A DNA stretch of 64,000 nucleotides from Opitutaceae bacterium. Its GTDB lineage: Bacteria > Verrucomicrobiota > Verrucomicrobiia > Opitutales > Opitutaceae. Of the stretch, positions 24,392 through 33,084 are shown piece by piece (position 1 is the first letter of the stretch; the number at the start of each line of letters is the position of its first letter). Location: the NCBI GenBank assembly GCA_028284385.1, contig JANQRT010000003.1, positions 226,819 to 290,818 on the forward strand. Reading direction: 5' to 3'. The notes under the pieces were generated by a model, which saw only the letters and a program-made list of their open reading frames with translations, ran no database searches and was not told the DNA's origin. The translations under genes and the position numbers were made by a program.

Positions 24392-26689
24392 ATGGCCTAC
24401 GAGCTTCTGAACGACGGTGTTAAGAAAGCAATCCACCGACTAGGTTGGAAAGAGCTCCACTCTATCCAGTCTCAAAGTATCGTAAATATCCTGACAACAA
24501 GCAAAGACTTAATCATATCTGCACCTACGGCAGGTGGGAAAACTGAAGCCGCCTTTTTGCCAATTTTATCGATACTCCTAGAAAATCCGAACCAGGTAGT
24601 GATCTATGTTAGCCCTCTAAAAGCTCTAATTAATGACCAGTGGAGTAGACTACAAATTCTCTGTGATGAGCTCGATATTCATGTTTGGCGCTGGCACGGA
24701 GACATATTGGCAACTGAGAAAAAGAACTTTCGGAATCAGGCAAAGGGTATATTGCTGATTACACCTGAATCTCTCGAGTCTAATTTCATCAACTATGGGC
24801 AAGCGCTTGATAGAATATATGCCGATACTGCATTTGTAGTAATCGATGAGCTTCATGTATTCATAAACGATGTACGTGGGATGCACCTTAGAAGCTTGAT
24901 TTCTAGACTAACGGCTGTTGCTGACTGTTCTCCTCGTCTTATTGGATTATCAGCAACATTGGGTGATTCAGAGAATGCCAAACAATTCATCAGGCCCGAC
25001 AACCCTAGTAATGTTGATCTAGTAGCTGACTCGAAAACCGGCCGGGATATTCGAATCGGAGTCCTTGCTTCAATTGAAAGAAAGAAACAAGGGACTGGAG
25101 ATAAATTAGCTCCTCGTCTCGGTATTCAAGAAATACTTCAGGCATATGATTCAATCGATCAGCATCAATGGAAATCAGAAAATCCACTCGCTACCTTAGG
25201 ACCCAATCTCGGGCTTCCTACAAGTGAAATAGATGCCGTACCCGGAGATGCATTGGATGAAATTGCCGATGATATCTCTGTCCATTTTCAATCGGGAAAT
25301 AACTTAGTTTTCGGCAACAGTAAGCAAACATTGGAAATTCTCGTCGATCTGCTACACGAGCGGGCAAACAAAGAATCATGGTCACATGATCCATTCTGCG
25401 TGCACCATGGATCGATTTCGAAAAATGCCAGAGAAGATGTTGAGCAAGAGCTAAAAGACAGAAAACCTACAACAGCTCTTTGCACAAGCACCCTAGAATT
25501 GGGAATAGATATAGGCAACGTTCGAACAGTTGGGCAGGTGGATCCTCCGTGGAGCGTTTCGGCCTTAGTTCAGCGACTTGGCAGATCCGGAAGACGCAAA
25601 GGAGAAGTCGCTCGGATGAGAATCTATTCGAGAAACGAAACACCACACATCGATTCAACACTAACAGATTTGCTCTTCCCAAGTTTGCTCAGATCAATCG
25701 CCGTCATTGAGCTTATGTTACAAAGATGGATTGAGCCAAACTCTGAAGATCGATACCATGCGAGCACACTCATTCACCAGCTATTCAGTCTTCTTAAGCA
25801 AACCGGCGGGCTCGCTGCGGATGTTCTGTTCGAAATCTTGTGTTTGGTTGGACCATTTAGGCAGGTTGATAAAAAACTGTTCATTCCAATAATACGTGAT
25901 TTGGGATATGGGGACCTTATCGAACAGATCCCAACGGGCGAAATCATCCTGTCTCCAAAAGGCGAGTACATTGCGAGTTCATACGATTTTTATGCCGCCT
26001 TCGCATCACAAGAGATGTTCAAGATCAGGTACGACCAGGAGGCAATAGGGGAACTAAAAGCTGACTGCGTTCCTCCAAGAAATGAGTGCTTCATCCTTAA
26101 TGGAAGACGCTGGAAGGTTCGCGATTTTAGTATCCAAGAAAAGTGCGTCTGGGTCGCGCCTACAAAAAAACGGGTTCCTCCCAATTTTGAGGGAGATGCA
26201 GGAGAAATCCATACGAAGGTTCTTCAAGAAATGAGAAACATTCTTCGAAAAGACACCAATCCGAAATACTTAGATAAAAATGCAATATCATTGCTGAATT
26301 GTGCTCGAAAAGCTGGCTACGATAGTAGTGCCTCTACAACAGGTATAGTCGAAACTGGGTCTGCAATAATCTGGTATCCATGGGTCGGAACAATAACTCT
26401 CAATACTCTAGTCCTTATTCTTTCAACAGAGCGTATTCCCCATTCATCAGACAAAATCTCGATCCGGTTGCCGAAATTGAGACTAGAAGACTTTCTAGAT
26501 ACATGTCACAGACTCGCGAACAAGAACTTCAATACAAGGGACCTTGCCTCAAAGATCGAATTAAAACAAAAAGATAAGTTCGATGCATACCTTTCAGAGC
26601 AAACATTAGACGAAATCAATGCTCATGATCGTATAAATCTAGATGAAGCAATCAAAGCTCTTAATCGGGTATCCAGCAAATTAGATTGA
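24392..26689 (+). CDS. DEAD/DEAH helicase of the Lhr/BrxHI type
   Basis: The 765-aa protein has a full superfamily-2 helicase core: Q-motif-like IQSQSIVNILTTSKDLII, motif I APTAGGKTE (about 44-52), motif Ia YVSPLKALINDQ, motif II DELH (about 153-156), motif III GLSATLG, motif V TSTLELGIDIGNV and motif VI QRLGRSGRRKGE. The SALVQRLGRSGRR form and the DELH box are typical of Lhr-like helicases, among them BrxHI of BREX. The last 300 residues contain no nuclease motif that I can recognise. It is the last gene of the four-gene operon and probably acts on DNA or DNA/RNA together with the BrxD-like ATPase. All motifs needed for ATP hydrolysis are intact. Confidence 0.9.
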   Translation: MAYELLNDGVKKAIHRLGWKELHSIQSQSIVNILTTSKDLIISAPTAGGKTEAAFLPILSILLENPNQVVIYVSPLKALINDQWSRLQILCDELDIHVWRWHGDILATEKKNFRNQAKGILLITPESLESNFINYGQALDRIYADTAFVVIDELHVFINDVRGMHLRSLISRLTAVADCSPRLIGLSATLGDSENAKQFIRPDNPSNVDLVADSKTGRDIRIGVLASIERKKQGTGDKLAPRLGIQEILQAYDSIDQHQWKSENPLATLGPNLGLPTSEIDAVPGDALDEIADDISVHFQSGNNLVFGNSKQTLEILVDLLHERANKESWSHDPFCVHHGSISKNAREDVEQELKDRKPTTALCTSTLELGIDIGNVRTVGQVDPPWSVSALVQRLGRSGRRKGEVARMRIYSRNETPHIDSTLTDLLFPSLLRSIAVIELMLQRWIEPNSEDRYHASTLIHQLFSLLKQTGGLAADVLFEILCLVGPFRQVDKKLFIPIIRDLGYGDLIEQIPTGEIILSPKGEYIASSYDFYAAFASQEMFKIRYDQEAIGELKADCVPPRNECFILNGRRWKVRDFSIQEKCVWVAPTKKRVPPNFEGDAGEIHTKVLQEMRNILRKDTNPKYLDKNAISLLNCARKAGYDSSASTTGIVETGSAIIWYPWVGTITLNTLVLILSTERIPHSSDKISIRLPKLRLEDFLDTCHRLANKNFNTRDLASKIELKQKDKFDAYLSEQTLDEINAHDRINLDEAIKALNRVSSKLD

Positions 26690-26853
26690 GCACTAGACTT
26701 CGGGAGGACCTCTATGGGGGCCAGGGGAGAGAAAAGTAGTCAATGTGTTGCTTCATTGGCATTCATTAAGTGTCGCAAACGCTCGGTACCGTTCTCAGTT
26801 TAACTAATCTTATAAATGGTGAAAGAGGGCAAAAAAGTCAAATCGCAGAAAAC

Positions 26854-26869
26854 TCCAATTATTGGATAC
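26854..26869 (+). repeat. TCCAATTATTGGATAC repeat, copy 1
   Basis: First of seven copies of an interspersed element with a TCCAAT-T-ATTGGA palindrome. It overlaps a TTG at 26862 that could be misread as the start of the next gene. Confidence 0.85.
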
Positions 26870-26873
26870 TGAA

Positions 26874-27692
26874 ATGATTCGTCTGACAAATCATCTGTCT
26901 TCTAAGGCTTTGTTCGCAGCTTTTTATAGCTCCACCATTGGATTATCTATATCAATTACTGTCTGGATGTTCGATTGGCCGGACCCATTCTACTGGGTTG
27001 ACACGGGATTCTATCCATCATGGCTGGTGGCCATGATAATTCAGCCCACGCTTTGGGCGATCGTATTGTATCCAATGGTTTTCTTTTATTCGGTGCTCAG
27101 ACTGCCGAAAAGAATCATCTTACGAGAATCAGGACTAACGGTCACGTTTCTTTTCAGCGAAAGGGAATATAGTTACCAGGCCATCAAAGACATGGGAATA
27201 AAAGAGAAAGGGAGGCACAATTTTCTGTATTTGGACTTTGGAGGCAGACGTCTTAATTTCGAAGTCGATGACGGACAGTTGAGACGGATTAACGAATTCG
27301 TTCCCGTTACGATTGAGACGCCTGCCACAGCGCGTGAGCGGAAACTGCCGCCGAATCTGATGCGGACTACGAAAGTTCCTGGGATGAAGCTTAATGCAAA
27401 TTCCTTTGAGATTGGAGGCGTTCACTGTTTTCACACGAAATGCAATCATTGTCGTAAGAGTGCCGCCTTTTCAGCCTATTCCTACCAGGACGCTTCTAAA
27501 AACGAGCACTACTATATAGGATGCATTATTTGCGGACAGTGTGAGCCAATATCTAAGTCACTTTACAATCAATGCTTCGACCTAAGTTTTGATTATGACA
27601 ATTTAGAGGAAGGGTTCATTTCAGGCGAGGATTTCGAAACCCGAATCCCCTCTGAGGTCAAAGAGCTCAGAACTAGGTTGAGCATCCCGTAG
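26874..27692 (+). CDS. Membrane protein with PH-like and zinc-ribbon-like segments
   Basis: The 272-aa protein has two transmembrane helices (about 12-34 and 47-72), then a beta-rich stretch resembling a PH-like domain (RIILRESGLTVTFLFSERE to RINEFVPVTI). A cysteine-rich C-terminal part follows with CNHC at about 188-191 and CIICGQC about 30 residues later, which could bind zinc. No family is recognised. The start was placed at the ATG 26874 because the upstream TTG belongs to an interspersed repeat. It lies behind the helicase gene with 184 bases of repeat-containing sequence between, so membership in that operon is uncertain. A sensor at the membrane is possible but not shown. Confidence 0.65.
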   Translation: MIRLTNHLSSKALFAAFYSSTIGLSISITVWMFDWPDPFYWVDTGFYPSWLVAMIIQPTLWAIVLYPMVFFYSVLRLPKRIILRESGLTVTFLFSEREYSYQAIKDMGIKEKGRHNFLYLDFGGRRLNFEVDDGQLRRINEFVPVTIETPATARERKLPPNLMRTTKVPGMKLNANSFEIGGVHCFHTKCNHCRKSAAFSAYSYQDASKNEHYYIGCIICGQCEPISKSLYNQCFDLSFDYDNLEEGFISGEDFETRIPSEVKELRTRLSIP

Positions 27693-27801
27693 ATGTTCGT
27701 CGAATGGGTAGAAAAGGGGTCTATAATCAATTATCAGCAAGCTACTAGTTACGCAGTACCTGGGGAGTCTGTTTTGCGACTTCAAATTCAGAGTAGGCGG
27801 T

Positions 27802-27939
27802 ATGGGGTTATTTAAACCTTTCCTTATTCTCTCAGTAGTATCAAGTATTTGGGTTTATGGGAAGATTTTGAATATTCAGTACTCAACATGGAAAGGCCTA
27901 CCGCTGACTGAAATAGGAAAGGCAGATCTTCAGACATGA
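27802..27939 (+). CDS. 45-aa membrane micro-protein coupled to the next gene
   Basis: The ORF encodes MGLFKPFLILSVVSSIWVYG followed by 25 polar residues, so one N-terminal membrane helix or signal anchor. Its TGA overlaps the ATG of the gene at 27936 in an ATGA arrangement, which suggests translational coupling. An AGGCGG sequence a few bases upstream of the ATG can serve as ribosome-binding site. It may be a partner of the coiled-coil protein. No homologue is known to me. Confidence 0.5.
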   Translation: MGLFKPFLILSVVSSIWVYGKILNIQYSTWKGLPLTEIGKADLQT

Positions 27940-28757
27940 TTTGGTTGAACATTGCCATAGCTTTTTTCGGACTGTTGGCAACGTTAGCTGCATTTGGAGG
28001 TGACACTTGGGAAAAAGGGAAAGCGCCCGTTCTCAGCAGAATAACTCCTAGAGGCTGGCTGTCTCTGGCCTGTATCGTCCTCGCCTTCAGTTTGGGTATT
28101 ATTAAAGAGCTTAAACAGGACAAAATTTCGAAAGACAGTGCTGCTAAGAGGGAAGAGCTGGAAGAAGAAAGCAGACAAAAACAAGGCAGAATAGAGCGCT
28201 TGAGTGAAACAAATCTTTCTCTAACCCAGAGGATCTCAGATAAAACGCAGGAACTAGAAGTTCTAGGTAAATCAAACCGTTCTCTAAACCAGAAAATAGC
28301 AGAACAGAATTTGGAAATAAAAGACCTGAGTGAAGCGAACCTCGCCTTGAGCAAGAGAATATCGGAACAGAGTAGCGACCTAAAAGGAATGAGTCAGCAA
28401 ATCCTGGATATATTAGCTCCTGATAATTTAAGCGCTACTTTGAATAAAGGGGCCTCCGAAACTGGCTTTGACCGACCTACCTCCATCAAAATCTTATTCT
28501 CACCAGAGGCGTTCTTAACATGGAATGACAACTCAGATAATGAAGATGGGTTTAGTATTGAACGATCAATCAACGGACAAGATTTTCATAACATAACAAC
28601 TGTTGGACAAAATGTTGCATCATATTCGGACGATAATATCGTAGAAAACCAGATGTATTACTATAGGGTCCGGGCCTACAATAATTCTGGAAATAGCGGT
28701 TATTCAAATATCGCTACTTTTATATATAAATCTACCGAAGCTGAATTGAACATATAG
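27936..28757 (+). CDS. Membrane protein with coiled coil and fibronectin type III domain
   Basis: Two helices lie at about 3-20 and 40-58, separated by a short loop (GGDTWEKGKAPVLSRITPRG). A long coiled coil follows (about 60-155) with a visible internal period: SETNLSLTQRISDKTQELEV, SNRSLNQKIAEQNLEIKDLS and EANLALSKRISEQSSDLKGM are three related repeats of about 28 residues. The C-terminal 85 residues form a fibronectin type III domain (AFLTWNDNSDNEDGFSIERS to YYYRVRAYNNSGNSGYSN). Fn3 is usually extracellular, so the topology probably places the coiled coil and Fn3 outside the inner membrane. The function is unknown. It is coupled to a 45-aa ORF upstream and converges with the KaiC-like ATPase gene. 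Confidence 0.7.
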   Translation: MIWLNIAIAFFGLLATLAAFGGDTWEKGKAPVLSRITPRGWLSLACIVLAFSLGIIKELKQDKISKDSAAKREELEEESRQKQGRIERLSETNLSLTQRISDKTQELEVLGKSNRSLNQKIAEQNLEIKDLSEANLALSKRISEQSSDLKGMSQQILDILAPDNLSATLNKGASETGFDRPTSIKILFSPEAFLTWNDNSDNEDGFSIERSINGQDFHNITTVGQNVASYSDDNIVENQMYYYRVRAYNNSGNSGYSNIATFIYKSTEAELNI

Positions 28758-28829
28758 TTCCAAGAGGCAGTAAGGGATTCTACCTTCGCAAGAGTTTAGA
28801 AAAGGTCAGGGTAGCAAGGGACATGAACC

Positions 28830-31800
28830 TCAACTGTCGATACTTCGCTCAATTGTACTCAATAATATAGGACATTCTACCAACGACGCGATTTCGGCGA
28901 ACATTTCATTTACGATATTCATGATTTCATTTCCGCTTATGGGTTCCGCACTGTGATCGACGTCCCGATTGCGTAATCTTATCTTTTCTACTTTTGAATG
29001 AATGATGCGTGCAATGTGTCTATAATCATATATATCCAAACGGGTTTTCGCGTTTTCGAAGTAGTTTTTCCTCAATTCCGAGAAAGTAATTTGAGGCAGT
29101 TCTATGTCTGTCGAATCGTTTAAGTTCAAGCAGGGTAAGGAGCCATACATCTCATAAAATTTATCTACCGTAGGTAAACATGCTCCGCTAAATGCGCGGT
29201 CGCATATTTTTCCGCTACTCATAAAATTATTAATGATATCAATGGCTAATGCTGTGTTCTCACTGCCCGATAAGACTCCCAAGCTCCATTCTCCCCAGGT
29301 CGAATGAGAAGGTGGCTCTACGGATAGGAGGTCGTCGATCGAAGGCGAATTGCCTTTTTTCGCAACGAGTCGCTCAAGCCAGTAGCTTAAGCTGATTGGA
29401 ATTGGAATGATGTCCAGCCTTGGACTACTCTTGCTCCAATCCCCTTTCCATATGAATTTCCCTTCATCATCTTTTGCAGTTAAGCTATCAACAAGCGTGG
29501 AATACCAATGCCTTGCGAAGAGCCAATTGCTATTAAGTTTATTCCGAGGCGATTTGAAATTTTTGAAATTCGTCTCCAGCGTAGAAGAATGATCGACTAT
29601 TCCAGATGAAAATAAGGAATCCAATAATTTAAAGCTGCGGCAAAAAGCCGCTTCCATTTTATCTGCGTTTTCAATGTTATATTGTGCATCTATGTTGAAA
29701 TCCTCTGCTCCACTATTCCAGATGATCTCCAATACTGTACACATATATGAGTCAAATGTTTGCGTCTCTAGTAATATATTACGATTAGTCAACGACGCGA
29801 CAGCCATCATTTCTTCCCAGGTTCTTGGGTAGTCGCCTTTTAGTAATTCTTTGACTCTATAATTGACTAATCGATTAGCCATTTGATTTTTTCGGGAATC
29901 GCTGTCTTGGTCTAAGCTCAATCGCTTCCTGACCTCCTCTTTAAGCTCATTTTCATCCAGTTTTTTGACCAGTTCATTGTACAGCGATGACTTGACCACA
30001 AAAAAGCTTATATTGGCATCGTAGGGAATTGAGAGACGATATTGAACCTCGTCTCGGTTAGAAGCAATCCCTCCACTACTCATTAGACCTTCGATCATCT
30101 TCTCATTTAATGACGTCCGGGATTTCAAGAGCTCAGGGATAATATTCGCTCTTCGTTCTCCGAATAATTTTAACTTCTTCATCTCCAAAGGATACAGGAA
30201 GGAGCTATAGTTCTTAAGAAATGTCATTCCCCTGATGTTCTTTTCGGAAAATAGTCGATCAAGCAAAGTTTCTGCGAGGCCGTCTCTATCATTTGTGATG
30301 CTAGACTTTGATCTCCTCTCAAGAAGTTGGTCTTTCATCGGGGAAAATATGTTGTTCGAATCAAGAGTTTCTATCGTTATCGATATAATTCTATCCTGCT
30401 CAGTTGGTAATTTTCTGTTCTCGTTGTTGATTTCCTCGTTTAATCTATAGACGAGATGATTGATGAACTTAGAATAGGTTTTTTCTTCAATATTCAAATC
30501 GATAGAACGAAACAGCGAATCTAGCTCGGTCTTTAGCTTGAAGTCGCGATAAAGATTCACCCAATAGCTATCGAAGCTTCCGATGTACATATCGGTCTTC
30601 AATGGCATATTGCGAAGCCGCCTTTGCCCTTGGTAGACCGTTTGCATATGATGGCGATTGAATACTTTATACCGGAGCGCTGGATAGGATTCAGGCATGT
30701 CGATTCTAAAGAATGATTCCCATTCTTCCCGCTGCTTTTTATTCTCGGAAAATAGCACAATTTTTCCGTCTCCTGGATAGGTTTCATAAAAGTGGAGTCC
30801 AATACCTGCCACAATATCGTAAGCACAACGGCGAGATTGATTATTGCTTCCTCGAGATTTGAGCACTCTGCAAAAGGAGCGAGACTCGATATCCGTAGCA
30901 TCAGGTCCGATAAGCGCATTTAAATTGTAGCCTAATGGGGCCTGAATAGAGGGCTCGTAGCTTACCGGAACCCTCACTAGTTCTGGTCTGAGGATAATCT
31001 CAATGTCGCATATAAAACTCTCTCGAATGGACTTGTCCAGATTCTCCGCGTGATAATGATGCTCTCCAGTTAGGATAATCGTGGTGTCGTTTCCATTTCC
31101 AAATTCTTCTTTCAATATCAAGCAAAGCCGGCTCAAGAGACGTCTTGGTTGAAGATTGGGAAATTGTTGCTGAACAAGATTCAAGAATGCATTTAAGGAA
31201 TCTAGCACTATAATATCTGCATTCACAGATTTTTGTAGGCCACTGGCCTGCGTCGCATTATTGATCTTTTTTCTAGTAGCAAGTACATCTTGGATTGCTC
31301 GAAAAGCTTGTTCTACCGTTTCAGCGGAAATATCGGATGGCGAAGGTCGGAAGAAGAATCGCAGTAATCGTATGAGCAAAGCTATAATATTCGCCTTTTC
31401 GCTATATGAATTTTTTATGTATTTAACAAAAGTTTTGGCTGGAATGCACTGTAGAATTGTTGGTCCAATGTCAGTTTTAGAAGCTAATTGATTCTCTAAA
31501 TTGTATACGGGGTATCCTTTTTTTTTCTCTTTCTCTTTAAGTGTATAATCACGAAAAAATGTATCTTTTATAAATCTGGAATTATCGCAGAATAACGATT
31601 GGACTGTTTCTTCGTAAGTAAGAAATAGAGCTTTGCTACCATCGTTTTCCTTCTGGAAATTGGATAGAATTTGAAGAGCTAGAGTTGTTTTACCCGAGCC
31701 GGGTTCTCCTCTAATTAGGATTACGTTTCCTTTGCGAATTCCGTTACGAATATCGTTGTCGGTCGTTTTCCCAGATGCTTCTCCATCGTGGATCATCTTA

Positions 31801-31856
31801 TCTAATGCATCTGAGCCGGTTGAAAACGTAGAGCAAGATTCGGAACTTTGGGCCAT
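28830..31856 (-). CDS. KaiC-like RecA-fold ATPase with a solute-binding-protein-like C-terminal half
   Basis: Residues 1-330 form a KaiC/GvpD/RAD55-type RecA domain: GSDALDKMIHDGE, GNVILIRGEPGSGKTTLALQ (Walker A at 50-57), FLTYEE, and ADIIVLDSLNAF as Walker B near 215. From about 400 to 950 the pattern changes. FGERRANIIPELLKSRT and RLSIPYDANISFFVVKSSLY are followed by TWGEWSLGVLSGSENTALAI with DIINNFMSSGKICDRAFSGA, which resembles the C-lobe of extracellular sugar-binding proteins (type 2 periplasmic-binding fold). There is no signal peptide, so that fold would be cytoplasmic and might sense a ligand that controls the ATPase. No close family is known to me. It is transcribed against the preceding genes, and a small ORF diverges from its 5' end. 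Confidence 0.72.
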   Translation of the reverse strand: MAQSSESCSTFSTGSDALDKMIHDGEASGKTTDNDIRNGIRKGNVILIRGEPGSGKTTLALQILSNFQKENDGSKALFLTYEETVQSLFCDNSRFIKDTFFRDYTLKEKEKKKGYPVYNLENQLASKTDIGPTILQCIPAKTFVKYIKNSYSEKANIIALLIRLLRFFFRPSPSDISAETVEQAFRAIQDVLATRKKINNATQASGLQKSVNADIIVLDSLNAFLNLVQQQFPNLQPRRLLSRLCLILKEEFGNGNDTTIILTGEHHYHAENLDKSIRESFICDIEIILRPELVRVPVSYEPSIQAPLGYNLNALIGPDATDIESRSFCRVLKSRGSNNQSRRCAYDIVAGIGLHFYETYPGDGKIVLFSENKKQREEWESFFRIDMPESYPALRYKVFNRHHMQTVYQGQRRLRNMPLKTDMYIGSFDSYWVNLYRDFKLKTELDSLFRSIDLNIEEKTYSKFINHLVYRLNEEINNENRKLPTEQDRIISITIETLDSNNIFSPMKDQLLERRSKSSITNDRDGLAETLLDRLFSEKNIRGMTFLKNYSSFLYPLEMKKLKLFGERRANIIPELLKSRTSLNEKMIEGLMSSGGIASNRDEVQYRLSIPYDANISFFVVKSSLYNELVKKLDENELKEEVRKRLSLDQDSDSRKNQMANRLVNYRVKELLKGDYPRTWEEMMAVASLTNRNILLETQTFDSYMCTVLEIIWNSGAEDFNIDAQYNIENADKMEAAFCRSFKLLDSLFSSGIVDHSSTLETNFKNFKSPRNKLNSNWLFARHWYSTLVDSLTAKDDEGKFIWKGDWSKSSPRLDIIPIPISLSYWLERLVAKKGNSPSIDDLLSVEPPSHSTWGEWSLGVLSGSENTALAIDIINNFMSSGKICDRAFSGACLPTVDKFYEMYGSLPCLNLNDSTDIELPQITFSELRKNYFENAKTRLDIYDYRHIARIIHSKVEKIRLRNRDVDHSAEPISGNEIMNIVNEMFAEIASLVECPILLSTIERSIDS

Positions 31857-31895
31857 ATCAATCTGCTATTCTAAAAATTGGATAAGGGGCTTGGG

Positions 31896-32051
31896 ATGGT
31901 TGATGAAGCGATTGGCGTCAACCGGACAAGAGTTTTCGGGAAGGATTACTTTAAGAGTATTGCTAGCTTCGGATTGGCTTCTCAAGCTCAAAAGTTACTT
32001 GAAGAGATAGTTAGCGCCTGGTCACATATCATATTCATTGTCCTTAGGTAA
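31896..32051 (+). CDS. Possible 51-aa small protein divergent from the KaiC-like gene
   Basis: An ORF from ATG 31896 reads MVDEAIGVNRTRVFGKDYFK and then SIASFGLASQAQKLLEEIVS with a hydrophobic end. AAGGGG lies six bases upstream of the ATG and is a good ribosome-binding site. The composition is protein-like, but the ORF is short and no family is recognised. It would share the promoter region with the ATPase gene on the other strand. Confidence 0.35.
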   Translation: MVDEAIGVNRTRVFGKDYFKSIASFGLASQAQKLLEEIVSAWSHIIFIVLR

Positions 32052-32376
32052 GAGAATCTAGATGATGAATACACTCCTGCCTCCCCTAGGCCTCGAAAGG
32101 GGTTAATTTTCCTGCCTTCGCAAAGGCTTCAGCCTTCATGCACTGCGGCTAGACACGACGGGATAGCAAGCGAAAATCAAATCTTAAAATAAATCCAATT
32201 ATTGGATACGAATTGACTTTTATAAATAGCTCTTTGTGGCCAAAATAAATAGTCTGTCCCCATTCTTCGCTCCTCCGGAATTGACTGCCGTCGGTCCGGT
32301 CGCTATTCAGTGGACCGATGGACTTTGTGAGTGGATAGCCTTCAAGTTGCGATCCTGGAAATTTCGTACCTGGAAT
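32052..32376. other. Intergenic repeat region
   Basis: There is no gene. It contains the hairpin AAGGCT-TC-AGCCTT (32123-32136), also present in shorter form at 33541-33552, followed in both places by a related GCACT.CGGCTAGACA.GACGG tail. Copy 2 of the TCCAATTATTGGATACG element is at 32194. Confidence 0.7.
32194..32210 (+). repeat. TCCAATTATTGGATACG repeat, copy 2
   Basis: The core palindrome is exact. It is preceded by an A-rich AAAATCAAATCTTAAAATAAA stretch, similar to the sequence before copies 4 and 5. Confidence 0.85.
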
Positions 32377-33084
32377 TCAATCGTCGGCGAAGGGCGCGTT
32401 GTCGATAGCGTAACTTCCTGGTTTCTTACCGACATTCCAACCTCTTTTCAGTGCATCTACCAATTCTGGGTAATCGCTGCCGTCCGAATCGAGAGGCGTA
32501 AGGGCGATCGCAAGTCGTTTCCTTAGAATAAAAAGCGCGATAGAGCCGTACAGAAGCGGTAGAGGCAATACTAGTGGAAAGATCTTAAGAAAAGGATAGA
32601 GAAGTAGTGGAGATATCGCTAACAGCGTGAATAACCATTGCTTGCTTTTATCGGAGCGATAATGACCTACGGCTCCGAACGCGATTGATATTAGTAGAGG
32701 AATGAACCAGACGAGAATGGAATAGGGTTTGTAGTGTTGATATTGAGAATCTACGAATTTCAAGTAATTCTTGATGAAAGGTACTCCATCCTCTCGACCA
32801 AGCACCCAAATCCAAATTCCGGTGACGAAGTAGATGCCAAGCATAGGCATTAGGATTCTATTGATCAGATAATCCGTATTCCGCATTACTGAAGCAGCTT
32901 TCCTTGATCTTGGTATCGATATGGTTCGAGTCTGCCATAAGACTTTGTCGGTTGTCCCTGTTTGGGCATGGGTTCTCTTGTCGTAGTTGTAGGTTCTGTC
33001 GGTTTTGATCGGGTCGGTATGCAAATGTATTATTTCCGCATGGTCGAAACTCTCCTTTTCGCCTTTCAAATACCAACAGCTCAT
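32377..33084 (-). CDS. Predicted multi-pass membrane protein of unknown function
   Basis: Four hydrophobic helices can be seen in the second part of the frame: ILMPMLGIYFVTGIWIWVLG, ILVWFIPLLISIAFGAVGHY, WLFTLLAISPLLLYPFL, and LVLPLPLLYGSIALFIL. The C-terminus is short and cytoplasmic-like (PELVDALKRGWNVGKK). The first 66 residues are hydrophilic and have no visible ribosome-binding site, so translation may start at Met 67 (position 32886), giving a 169-aa protein. No family is recognised. Repeat-rich sequence flanks it on both sides. Confidence 0.5.
   Translation of the reverse strand: MSCWYLKGEKESFDHAEIIHLHTDPIKTDRTYNYDKRTHAQTGTTDKVLWQTRTISIPRSRKAASVMRNTDYLINRILMPMLGIYFVTGIWIWVLGREDGVPFIKNYLKFVDSQYQHYKPYSILVWFIPLLISIAFGAVGHYRSDKSKQWLFTLLAISPLLLYPFLKIFPLVLPLPLLYGSIALFILRKRLAIALTPLDSDGSDYPELVDALKRGWNVGKKPGSYAIDNAPFADD

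Noticed and set aside
20225..26689. Complete BREX locus
   Set aside because: Only BrxD- and BrxHI-like proteins are present; there is no PglX methylase, PglZ, BrxC/PglY or BrxA/BrxB in the window.
26862..26873. TTG start for the 26874 gene
   Set aside because: The TTG is part of the interspersed TCCAATTATTGGATAC element, and an ATG follows twelve bases later.
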